From assembly GCA_963783955.1 (NCBI GenBank), contig CAWAPN010000005.1, positions 744,001 through 808,000 of the forward strand: a stretch of 64,000 bases of DNA. The letters run 5' to 3'. How positions within the stretch are numbered: position 1 is the first letter of the stretch; every line of letters begins with the position of its first letter. The position numbers and the translations under genes are program-made. Origin of the DNA: Acidiferrum sp963783955 (GTDB lineage Bacteria > Acidobacteriota > Terriglobia > Acidiferrales > UBA7541). The notes beneath the pieces are model-generated. The model ran no database searches, was not told the DNA's origin, and saw only the letters and a list, made by a program, of their open reading frames with translations. Shown here in pieces: positions 1 to 6,941 of the stretch.

Positions 1-569
1 CCTGTACTTGCACTGATCACCACCCAAATCCATGGCTCCAGTCGATCCTTGCCAGAATCTTCAGGCCGGTGCTGTGAAACCGCCCTGAAGAAAATCAGGA
101 ACGCTGCCAGTTCTAGGGCGCCCGAGAGTGGAAGCAGCCAACGCCACTCCCACCCGTAAACATTTGCGGCCCAGCGTACTGCCACCCCGATTGTCCACAT
201 TGCCCAGCATGCCCACGCCGCACCGAAGGCTGGCTTCGTTGCGTCCCTCAACTTCGGAATCGAGTAGAAACCAATGCCCAAAATAAAACTCCCAATCCAG
301 CCGAACACTTGTGCATGTCCGTGAGCCTGTAACCATGCGGGCGAAATGGACGCGGCGCTCTCTCGCCCACTGATCTGAAGGAGATTCCATACGCCGAGGA
401 ACGTGCCTGGCAGCAGCATGAAAACGAGCCCAGAGCTGATATAGGCCCTGAGAAGGCGCGAAAGAGACGCCTCACGCGTGCGAGCAATTTCCATTATCTG
501 GGCGGGAGAGAGCGAGGAATGGCCCTCGCTCTTGGCGGTTATCACTGGTGCTTTGAGTGAAATCGACAT
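1..569 (-). CDS. NnrS-like / heme-copper-oxidase-I-like membrane protein (partial)
   Basis: This frame is open from an ATG at 569 to the window edge, so the C-terminus is missing. About 189 residues are visible. After a soluble N-terminus of about 30 residues come several membrane segments. The second carries an H-x-H-x-Q-x-F-G-W motif in the sequence AHGHAQVFGW, followed by a glycine-rich turn and SIPKL. This His pattern is typical of NnrS and related heme-binding membrane proteins linked to nitric oxide stress. The ATG lies 6 bp downstream of the stop of the RIC gene, so the two are co-transcribed. NnrS versus an orphan cbb3 subunit-I-like protein cannot be settled without the missing part. 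Confidence 0.7.
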   Translation of the reverse strand, partial: MSISLKAPVITAKSEGHSSLSPAQIMEIARTREASLSRLLRAYISSGLVFMLLPGTFLGVWNLLQISGRESAASISPAWLQAHGHAQVFGWIGSFILGIGFYSIPKLRDATKPAFGAAWACWAMWTIGVAVRWAANVYGWEWRWLLPLSGALELAAFLIFFRAVSQHRPEDSGKDRLEPWIWVVISAST

Positions 570-575
570 GGCACC

Positions 576-1298
576 CTAGACGACTGCAGTTTCCATTTCC
601 AATGCACGCGGGAAGAGAATGTTGTTTTCCAGATGCACGTGCTGGTGAAGATCCGCTTCGAACTCCCTCAAATTCTGGTACAGCGCCTTATAACTTGTGC
701 ATGCATCCGCCGGAGCCGTGTATTCCGAACCGGCTTTGCGAAGCTGCTTCACCAATTCTCCCGCAGCGTCATGCTCCTTCATCATGGCGTGAATCGGGTT
801 CCTCACCGTTTGGAAGAAGGGAGGCTCGACAGAGCAATGTGCATTTGTCGCCTTCTCCAGTGCATCGATATACGGAAACAAAATCTGCTCCTCTTTCTGC
901 ATGTGCATGATCATCTCTCGCCCAACTTCGGTGAAGAGGCTCCGGATATCTGCAATTTCGGAGTGATTCTTTCCGTGCTTTGCTTCTACCTTGTCCAACA
1001 GAGGTTGAACCCGAGCGATGGCCTCACGAACATACCGATGGTGTCTTTCGCGGATATGCCGTGTCAGGTCAACAAGCGGTGCGGACGCCCAATTTGCTTC
1101 GTCGGGACTTACATGTTTGCTGTTTTCACGCAGCCGCTTCAAAATCTCTTCAGCCGGTACGTCTGCATGCAAGCACGCTTCATGCAGTGACTTTCCACCA
1201 CCACAGCAGTAGTCAAGCCCGGCATCTTCGAGAACTTGCCTGGCCGCCGGATTCGAAAGCGCAATATCCTTCACTTTGGTTTCATCATTGAAGTTCAT
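576..1298 (-). CDS. scdA: iron-sulfur cluster repair di-iron protein (RIC/ScdA/YtfE family)
   Basis: Predicted cytoplasmic di-iron protein that repairs iron-sulfur clusters damaged by nitric oxide or peroxide. The 240-residue length is normal. The N-terminal ScdA_N domain carries the CCGGG motif near residues 31-35. The hemerythrin-like part shows the expected ligands: HxxxxHH near 81-87, HxxxEE near 136-141, HxxxxEH near 170-176 and HxHVHLENN near 220-228. The ATG at 1298 is chosen because GGAGG lies 5 bases upstream; an in-frame GTG at 1313 is less likely. It is first in an operon with the NnrS-like gene, and a palindrome about 50-65 bases upstream suggests control by the neighbouring Crp/Fnr protein. 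Confidence 0.93.
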   Translation of the reverse strand: MNFNDETKVKDIALSNPAARQVLEDAGLDYCCGGGKSLHEACLHADVPAEEILKRLRENSKHVSPDEANWASAPLVDLTRHIRERHHRYVREAIARVQPLLDKVEAKHGKNHSEIADIRSLFTEVGREMIMHMQKEEQILFPYIDALEKATNAHCSVEPPFFQTVRNPIHAMMKEHDAAGELVKQLRKAGSEYTAPADACTSYKALYQNLREFEADLHQHVHLENNILFPRALEMETAVV

Positions 1299-1348
1299 AA
1301 CTGCCTCCGCCACTACTCGGAGTCTGGACGGGTAGCCAAAAAGAGGCA

Positions 1349-1362
1349 GTGACCAAAGTCAC
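1349..1362. promoter_or_regulatory. candidate Crp/Fnr-family operator upstream of scdA
   Basis: GTGAC-CAAA-GTCAC is a perfect inverted repeat with 5-base arms and a 4-base spacer, the geometry of Fnr/Dnr/HcpR-type sites. It lies in the 95-bp gap between the Crp/Fnr gene and scdA, about 51 bases upstream of the scdA start. Site assignment is inference from position and symmetry. Confidence 0.5.
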
Positions 1363-1393
1363 TACGGCCTGCAAGAATCTGAAAGGAGGGGGA

Positions 1394-2089
1394 TTACTCA
1401 GAAGCCGTCTGTTCGCGCTTTAGGCCCGCGAGGTTCTTCACTATAATGCTACGACCATTCACTTCTAGAAACCCTTCGGCTTGGAGTCGGCTCAGATTAC
1501 GTGAGACGAGTTCTCGCACTGTTCCTAATTCCGCCGCCAGGTCTTGATGGGTCTTCGTTAGTTCCACGCGGACGCCCTCTTTCGAGGTCGTCCCGCTCGC
1601 CTGTGTTAATCGTAGGATGAGGGCGATCAATCGGTGCCTCACCGTCGTGAACGATAAGTCTTCGATGATTCCGACCAGGCGTCGCAGCCGTGAACCAACT
1701 ACCGCAATCACTTTGAGGGCGACATCAGGATGTTCGCGGCAGAAATTCTGAAAATCCTTGCGCGAAATGAAGAGTATTTCGGCATCCTCCAACGCAGACG
1801 CCGAGGCAGGATAATTACCTCCGTCAAAGACGGGAAGCTCCGCGAAAGAACTTCCCGATCCTTCCACAGCTAGAACTTGTTCACGACCCGCGGGTGACAG
1901 CTTGAAAATCCGAATTTTGCCCGACGCCACAAGAAAAAGGCCAGTGCACGGGTCACCCTCGCTGAACAATAGCGCGCCACGCTCAAAATGCCTGTTGCTC
2001 ACTCGCCCGGCCAACGCCTCCATTTCCTTATCGGTCAAGCTTGCGAACAACGGGGTCTTTCGCAGTATCTTTTCTACGATCTCGTTCAC
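1394..2089 (-). CDS. Crp/Fnr family transcriptional regulator
   Basis: A 231-residue regulator with an N-terminal cyclic-nucleotide-binding-type beta-barrel (residues about 10-125, including FSEGDPCTGLFLVASG) and a C-terminal winged helix (about 150-215, TKTHQDLAAELGTVRELVSRNLSRL). Only two cysteines are present, so a four-cysteine Fnr-type oxygen-sensing cluster is not supported; Dnr-like heme or NO sensing is possible. The start is the GTG at 2089, preceded by GGAGGGAGC with good spacing; a longer open frame upstream runs over the next gene and is not coding. Its place beside scdA and the NnrS-like gene makes control of the NO response its likely job. Confidence 0.88.
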   Translation of the reverse strand: MNEIVEKILRKTPLFASLTDKEMEALAGRVSNRHFERGALLFSEGDPCTGLFLVASGKIRIFKLSPAGREQVLAVEGSGSSFAELPVFDGGNYPASASALEDAEILFISRKDFQNFCREHPDVALKVIAVVGSRLRRLVGIIEDLSFTTVRHRLIALILRLTQASGTTSKEGVRVELTKTHQDLAAELGTVRELVSRNLSRLQAEGFLEVNGRSIIVKNLAGLKREQTASE

Positions 2090-2151
2090 AGCCGCTCCCT
2101 CCGTATGAATCGATAGCCAGTCCGCACCGCGAACATCCCCGATCTCCCAAC

Positions 2152-2166
2152 TGTCATAGCATGACA
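2152..2166. promoter_or_regulatory. palindrome upstream of the Crp/Fnr gene
   Basis: TGTCAT-AGC-ATGACA is a perfect inverted repeat with a 3-base centre, 63-77 bases upstream of the GTG start. A second inverted pair, CCTCAC (2168-2173) and GTGAGG (2189-2194), lies just beyond it. Either could be an operator for autoregulation; function is inferred from symmetry and position only. Confidence 0.35.
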
Positions 2167-2235
2167 TCCTCACGACATACGTCAATTTGTGAGGCAAATG
2201 CCCAACAGAGATGCTTTGAAAAGCCATCCCGCGAC

Positions 2236-2640
2236 TTAACGCAGAATCAGAGTCACAGCCACGGCTGCTACCACCAGTTTCACCAGCCATCCGAGGGAAT
2301 AAGCTGCAGTAATTGCGGAGTGCAGTTTGATAAACAGCGCATTCGCGATGAGTAGCGGCAACGGCCCGACAAGCCAAATAGCGAGCGCCAATTTGAGAGT
2401 CGCGCTGTACGAGTGGAGATTCAGGCGAGCGCACAGGAGTGTGAAGACAGCGCAAGTGACGAAGGGCAGAGGCGTGTACCACGCGATAGCTTTCATTTCT
2501 CCCTGACCATGCGGGTACCGCCAGATTTCAGGGTATTGGTCATATCGCTTGTAGAGCCAATCGCCCATAAACAGCCAATCGGTCAGCGAGGCCACGAAAC
2601 CCCCGGCAAACACCGTCAATCCCAAGCGAATCCAATTCAT
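2236..2640 (-). CDS. small membrane protein, four predicted helices
   Basis: A 134-residue protein that is almost entirely hydrophobic. Predicted membrane segments lie near residues 5-25, 52-70, 80-100 and 112-132, and there is a polar patch (GDWLYKRYDQYPEIWRYPHG) after the first. The layout resembles DUF1761-type small membrane proteins, but no catalytic motif is visible. ATG at 2640 follows AAGGGGG with 4-base spacing. It is divergent from the mer-like operon and upstream of the Crp/Fnr gene on the same strand. Function unknown. Confidence 0.7.
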   Translation of the reverse strand: MNWIRLGLTVFAGGFVASLTDWLFMGDWLYKRYDQYPEIWRYPHGQGEMKAIAWYTPLPFVTCAVFTLLCARLNLHSYSATLKLALAIWLVGPLPLLIANALFIKLHSAITAAYSLGWLVKLVVAAVAVTLILR

Positions 2641-2748
2641 AACGCCCCCTTCGCCTTCGCAAGACCGACCGTTCGCCTTGCAGCTTGCCCCTGCCCCGGC
2701 GCGGATTGCAATGGTATGTCGAGGAGCTTTCGTTTTGGAGATTTGCGC

Positions 2749-2780
2749 TTGACTCTGGACTGGACTCTAGGGTGTAGGGT
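2749..2780 (+). promoter_or_regulatory. MerR-type promoter and operator of the mer-like operon
   Basis: A -35 TTGACT (2749-2754) and a -10 like TAGGGT (2775-2780) are separated by 20 bases, the over-long spacing that MerR-family activators correct by DNA distortion. Inside the spacer is an imperfect dyad, ACTCTGGA (2752-2759) with TCTAGGGT (2766-2773), placed where MerR-family operators lie. Only 11 bases separate the -10 from the merR ATG, so the transcript leader would be very short, or the -10 may be 2768-2773 with different spacing. Confidence 0.55.
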
Positions 2781-2791
2781 TGGAGGGGTGG

Positions 2792-3244
2792 ATGAGCGTC
2801 AAACGGAATGAGTCGATGCAAATCGGTCAAATCTCGAAACGAGTCGGAGTAAGCATAGATGCCATCCGGTTCTACGAGCGGAGCGGGCTTCTCGCAGCGC
2901 CCTCGCGCAGTGAAGGCGGGTTTCGACTCTATTCTTCGAGCGACCTTTCGACGTTGCAATTCATCCGCAGTTTGCAGGCGCTCGGATTCTCCCTGAACGA
3001 AATTCGTGAGTTCATGTCGCTCCGAAGCGATGACCTCCGAGCGTGCTCCGAAGTACGGAAGATGCTTGACCACAAACTGCGCGACATTCACACAAAGCGG
3101 ATTGCACTCGCCAAGCTGGAAGCGGAATTAAAAGATGCGGTAGCAAAGTGCAACTCCCAACTCAGGCGTCCGCGTGGAAAACAAAACGATCGCTGCCCCG
3201 TTCTCACTGCCTATAAAGGTTCCGAGCACGAGGGCGCTGCATGA
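2792..3244 (+). CDS. merR: MerR family regulator, mercury-type cysteines
   Basis: A 150-residue regulator with the MerR winged helix (QIGQISKRVGVSIDAIRFYERSGLL) and a dimerisation helix. Three cysteines sit in the contexts RAC-SEV, AKC-NSQ and DRC-PVL, matching the C82, C117 and C126 mercury ligands of Tn501-type MerR; the loop between the last two is longer than usual (15 rather than 9 residues). It should sense Hg(II) or a related thiophilic ion and switch its own operon. ATG 2792 is chosen over an upstream TTG (2780) because GGAGGGG precedes it. The stop overlaps the next ATG by 4 bases (ATGA). Confidence 0.88.
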   Translation: MSVKRNESMQIGQISKRVGVSIDAIRFYERSGLLAAPSRSEGGFRLYSSSDLSTLQFIRSLQALGFSLNEIREFMSLRSDDLRACSEVRKMLDHKLRDIHTKRIALAKLEAELKDAVAKCNSQLRRPRGKQNDRCPVLTAYKGSEHEGAA

Positions 3245-3555
3245 AAATTGAAGTCCTGTATGTCCCGAACTGTCCAAATCATGCTGTCGCGCTTGAGCGG
3301 CTACGTGAAGTTCTCGCGGGGGAGAGTCTCGAAGCACATCTGAATGAGGTCTTGGTGAGCAGCGCAGCGATGGCCCAATCACTGAGATTTCCCGGCTCAC
3401 CAACCATCCGCATAAATGGCCGCGACATTGAACCACAAGAGAAAGCGACCGCTTCTTTCGGATTGATGTGCCGCCTGTATGCGGATGGCAACGGCGCTCC
3501 ATCTCGTCAGAGATTGCGCGATGCCATCCGAAGTGCCCGCAAGTTGGAGGTCTGA
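3241..3555 (+). CDS. small thioredoxin-fold protein with CPNH motif (mer-operon associated)
   Basis: A 104-residue protein beginning MKIEVLYVPNCPNH, a beta strand followed by a redox-style motif with one cysteine (C11) in Cys-Pro-Asn-His. A cis-proline-like SPTIRINGRDI segment near residues 57-67 completes a thioredoxin-fold pattern. Such proteins are often labelled alkylmercury-lyase-like in databases, but none of the MerB catalytic cysteine pattern is evident, so I make no enzymatic claim. It overlaps merR by 4 bases upstream and the MerT-like gene by 1 base downstream (TGATG), so the three are translationally coupled. Likely role: thiol or metal relay between sensor and transporter. Confidence 0.78.
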   Translation: MKIEVLYVPNCPNHAVALERLREVLAGESLEAHLNEVLVSSAAMAQSLRFPGSPTIRINGRDIEPQEKATASFGLMCRLYADGNGAPSRQRLRDAIRSARKLEV

Positions 3556-4412
3556 TGGCGAATGGAAAGACAATCGCCGCTTCTTTGGGTGCGATGGTCT
3601 CGTCGCTCCTCACGCTTGGGTGTTGCCTCCCCTTACCGTTCTTGGGTGCAGCGGGGCTGGCCGGGGCTTCGGTCTTCCTGAGCGCCGCTCGTCCTTGGCT
3701 TCTGGGGCTTTCCGTTATCTTGCTCGGGGCGGGATTTTTTCAAGTTTATCGAGGCATGAAATGCCGAACGCGGCAGAGCAGGATTGCACTTATCCTCTTG
3801 GGCTTGGCGGCGGTGCTGGTTGTTTTTCTGCTGTTCTTCCCTCAAGTTCTGGCGGGCTTGCTAGCCGACATTTCCAGCGAACAAAGAGTTCCAGCCGGGC
3901 AGCCGCCTCTCGTCTCTCTTGCGCCAGAGAACTTCGACCAACTGCGTGCAGTATTCAATAAAGCGTCGGGAGACGTGCGCGTAATTTTGCTGCTCTCACC
4001 GACGTGACCAAACTGTCTGCGGGGGGCCTCCGCAGTTCAGGAAGTGCTCAAGCAAAATCCCGACCCGCGCATTCGAGTGATTGCGGTGTGGGAACCAATT
4101 CTGCTGACCGACTATTCCAGTCCGAGCGCGGGAGTAATGTCGCGTCTCTCCGACCCGAGAGTCACGCAGTATTGGGACAAGAACCACCTATTTGCGGAAC
4201 AACTGACACGCCGCCTGAAATCCGACCGGGAGCATCCCCGGCCACGCTGCTGTGACCAACATGGCATTGATTGGGATGAGGTCGCCGTCTATCGCCAAGA
4301 CGCGCAGTGGGGCGACCAGCTTCCGCGTGCGGTATTTTTGGACGGCCCCGTGGTTCACGCGCTTGGCTTTGCCGACGTTCTCGGCGAACTGCTGTCCATG
4401 AAAGAAAGATAG
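3555..4412 (+). CDS. candidate selenoprotein: MerT-like transporter fused to a UxxC thioredoxin domain
   Basis: Read straight through the TGA at 4005-4007, the frame encodes 285 residues. Residues 1-150 are MerT-like: a first helix with the vicinal pair C23-C24 (TLGCCLPLPFLG), two or three further membrane helices, then a soluble stretch ending in the strand VRVILLLSPT. The TGA falls at position 151 and is followed by PNC, giving U-P-N-C at the position of a thioredoxin CxxC. The frame then continues for 134 codons with a normal thioredoxin-like sequence (VIAVWEPIL, LPRAVFLDGPVVHALG) to a TAG. A hairpin immediately follows the TGA. A nonsense mutation in a CxxC protein (TGT or TGC to TGA) is the main alternative. 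No selA, selB, selC or selD lies in this window. Confidence 0.75.
4017..4035 (+). promoter_or_regulatory. candidate bacterial SECIS hairpin
   Basis: CTGCGG (4017-4022) pairs perfectly with CCGCAG (4030-4035) around the 7-base loop GGGGCCT. The first loop base is 16 nucleotides after the TGA at 4005-4007. This fits the known bacterial SECIS layout: a stem-loop directly downstream of UGA, inside the coding region, with G at the start of the apical loop. The hairpin also encodes part of the thioredoxin helix (L-R-G-A-S-A). Confidence 0.6.
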
Positions 4413-4990
4413 CATCAGTGACTCGGAGCGAGTGCGGTTTCCTCACGATCAGGTGCGCCAGTCGCCAGGCACAAAACACATGCTACACAGTCCGACTTCG
4501 GCTTGCCATCGGCTCAGCAAACCGAGCTTCCTATCGCTTTCGAGTCAGCGGCGCCAGGAGGCGCAACCCGCGGCCTCTGCCGTGACAGGCAGGCGTTCTG
4601 ACCGAGTGATTCGCTAGACTTCTGGGACGGTCGGGCGATTAGACTGCATCCTGGTCCAAAGACTGTAGTCTCTCAACCAGCAGGAACCTCGAATATCTGC
4701 GTTGCGATTTCAATGACTTACGGACGCTGCGGAAACAACCTTTCTGAACCGCCACCGATTTTCAGCAAGTTAGCAAAGGCTGGCAATAGGAACAGCGGTC
4801 CGAGAATCCGACGCAAGTGGAAGTCAATCGTAAACACAAGCGGTACTAATTCACAGAACCTGTTAGACCGCTGCCATGACAGTTTGCTTGGCGCAGAAAG
4901 CAGTCCAACTTGAGTAGACAGGAGTAGCGGCCGAAGATGCCAGGTTAAAGTCCCCTGTCAATTCCTGGAACTACGTAGCAAGAGAATGAA
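4413..4990. other. intergenic, no recognised gene
   Basis: About 580 bases between the selenoprotein candidate and the TRIC gene. Only short open frames occur (for example 4713-4913, 66 codons, no ribosome site and no recognisable content). No tRNA, strong hairpin or terminator was recognised. Confidence 0.4.
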
Positions 4991-5632
4991 TCAATCCGAC
5001 TGATTCTGCCACCGTGCGATGGGCAAATGCCATCCTCGGTATATCGCCATGACTCGCAGCCAAAAGCAGAGGAGTGCTCCCACGGTCATCATCGCAAAAG
5101 CCGGGTAATGCAAGACATATCCGATCACCACAACAACGCCAGCGGCTAGCGCAGCAACAGCATAAATATCGGCCTGAAGCACGGTCGGCGTTTGGTTGAC
5201 AAGCACATCGCGCAGTATTCCACCACCAATCCCGGTTAGCACTCCCATAAAAATCGCCATCACCGGATTGAGTCCCGCGATGAGCGCCTTTTGTGTGCCG
5301 GCGACGGCAAACAGACCAAGTCCCGCGCCGTCGAATAACAACACCAGCCTGCTACGCTTATTGATGTCGGGATACCAGAAGAACGTCACCAATCCTGCCA
5401 GAAGAGAGACCCCCAGGTAGCGCCAGTCGCTAATGGCCGCCGGTGGCACCGCGCCAATCAGGACATCTCGCGTGATCCCGCCGGCATTACCCGCCGCGAA
5501 CGAGAGTGCCATCAGACCGAACAGATCGAACCGGCTTTTGACACCCGCTGCCGCACCGCTGAGTGCGAAAACGAACGTGCCAAGCAGATCCACAGCATCC
5601 AGAAAAGGACCCGCTAATTGATGCCCGTGCAT
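4991..5632 (-). CDS. trimeric intracellular cation channel (TRIC/YicG, UPF0126) family protein
   Basis: About 213 residues made of two homologous three-helix repeats plus a seventh helix, the TRIC layout. Each repeat has the conserved glycine-rich motif: NAGGITRDVLIG in the first and GIGGGILRDVLVN in the second, both with the RDV signature. Family members are homotrimeric potassium or sodium channels in the inner membrane. I prefer ATG 5632, which places LDAVDLLGTFVFALSG near the N-terminus as in relatives; a GTG at 5659 is also in frame but would overlap the upstream amidohydrolase by 16 bases. The two genes are close enough to be co-transcribed. Confidence 0.88.
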   Translation of the reverse strand: MHGHQLAGPFLDAVDLLGTFVFALSGAAAGVKSRFDLFGLMALSFAAGNAGGITRDVLIGAVPPAAISDWRYLGVSLLAGLVTFFWYPDINKRSRLVLLFDGAGLGLFAVAGTQKALIAGLNPVMAIFMGVLTGIGGGILRDVLVNQTPTVLQADIYAVAALAAGVVVVIGYVLHYPAFAMMTVGALLCFWLRVMAIYRGWHLPIARWQNQSD

Positions 5633-5643
5633 CAGGACGCCGT

Positions 5644-6903
5644 TCACGAGGCCAGCCACGCATGCGCCGCAACAACGAGGGCCTTCACACCGGTTTCCAG
5701 AGTCGGATGAATGACTGGTGCAAAGGCGGGGTTATGGTTAGTTGGAAGCGAGCTGAGTTTTCCCTCTTTTTTTGCCCTGGCATACACCACTGGATCATCG
5801 CCGCCGAAGAACCAATACACTGCTGGAACGTCCCACCCAGCTCCAAAGCAGCCGAAGTCCTCGCTTGCCATAGTGGGTTTGGTCTGTTCGATGGAACCGG
5901 CAGGGAAGTTCCGGAGCAATGCATCGACGAGCTTCTTTGTCGCGTTGGAATCATTCCTTACTGACAAATACTGATCGAGTGGCGTGATCTCTGGGGGTCT
6001 TGGCGCTCCTGATGCCGATGCCTCAGCCTTGGCAATGCGTTCAATCGCCGCAAGCACACGCTTGCGCACACCCTCGTCAAATGTGCGTACATTCAATTTG
6101 ATCAATGCCTCATCCGGAATAACGTTCTCTTTCGTCCCAGCCTGCAGCACCCCAATTGTCACCACAGCCGAATCCGTGGGAGCGACCTCCCGGGAGACGA
6201 TCGTTTGCAGCCGCATTACGGTTGAGGCGGCCATGACGACGGGGTCGATACTGGACTCGGGCATCGAGCCGTGCGCGCCGCGCCCGAACATGCGAATCTG
6301 CAGGCTATCAGCAGAAGAGGTGACAATACCCGCACGCCAATCGATGTTGCCCGACGGCAAGCTCATGACGTGCTGCCCTAGCACAACGTCCGGTTTTGGA
6401 AATCGTTTGAACATCCCATCATCAATCATTGCCTTAGCGCCTTGCGCGGTCTCCTCGCCCGGCTGAAAGACCGCCATCAGCGTCCCTTTCCAGGGGCCGC
6501 GGCTCTTTGCAAAAAGATTTGTTGCGCCAATCAAGCAGGCAACGTGCATATCGTGCCCACACGAGTGAGCTACAGGTACGGTCTTGCCGGTGGGGTCAGT
6601 CCCAGTGACGGTGCTCGCGTAGGGAAGGCCAGTCGCTTCTTTGATGGGCAGAGCATCCATGTCTGCGCGTAGCATGACAGTTGGCCCATCGCCGTTGTGC
6701 AAAATACCTACAACGCCAGTTTTGCCGACCCCGCTAGTGACCTCAAATCCCAGAGCCTTCAGATGATTCGCTGCAATACCAGCCGTTCGGGTCTCCTGCA
6801 TCGACAATTCCGGATGCGCATGTATGTCCTTATAGACGGCCTCCAGTTCTGGAAGCAATGTGGCGAGACTTGCAAGGATTTCTGTCGGCTTGTTCGAGCT
6901 CAT
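5644..6903 (-). CDS. M20 family amidohydrolase (HipO-like)
   Basis: A 419-residue cytoplasmic amidohydrolase of the M20D type, which removes acyl or aromatic groups from amino acids (hippurate, N-acyl amino acids, IAA conjugates). Visible motifs are HAHPELSMQETRTA at the N-terminus, the metal-site segments LRADMDALP and HSCGHDMHVACL, GEETAQGAKAMI with the catalytic glutamate pair, GQHVMSLPSG, and the dimerisation domain from about 200 to 315. Near the C-terminus, SEDFGCFG and NHNPAF carry the remaining conserved residues. No signal peptide is seen. Substrate cannot be told from sequence alone. Confidence 0.9.
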   Translation of the reverse strand: MSSNKPTEILASLATLLPELEAVYKDIHAHPELSMQETRTAGIAANHLKALGFEVTSGVGKTGVVGILHNGDGPTVMLRADMDALPIKEATGLPYASTVTGTDPTGKTVPVAHSCGHDMHVACLIGATNLFAKSRGPWKGTLMAVFQPGEETAQGAKAMIDDGMFKRFPKPDVVLGQHVMSLPSGNIDWRAGIVTSSADSLQIRMFGRGAHGSMPESSIDPVVMAASTVMRLQTIVSREVAPTDSAVVTIGVLQAGTKENVIPDEALIKLNVRTFDEGVRKRVLAAIERIAKAEASASGAPRPPEITPLDQYLSVRNDSNATKKLVDALLRNFPAGSIEQTKPTMASEDFGCFGAGWDVPAVYWFFGGDDPVVYARAKKEGKLSSLPTNHNPAFAPVIHPTLETGVKALVVAAHAWLAS

Positions 6904-6941
6904 GAAATTAGTCTCCTGACGTCAGGTCGCCACCTGCGGGC

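Noticed and set aside
2090..2482. N-terminal extension of the Crp/Fnr frame
   Set aside because: It overlaps the small membrane protein gene on the same strand, and GTG 2089 has a strong ribosome site exactly where the family starts.
4005..4007. TGA treated as the true end of a 150-residue MerT
   Set aside because: The downstream thioredoxin domain is in frame, lacks its own start with a ribosome site at the right place, and the TGA falls precisely on a redox position; ordinary termination explains less. A point mutation remains possible.
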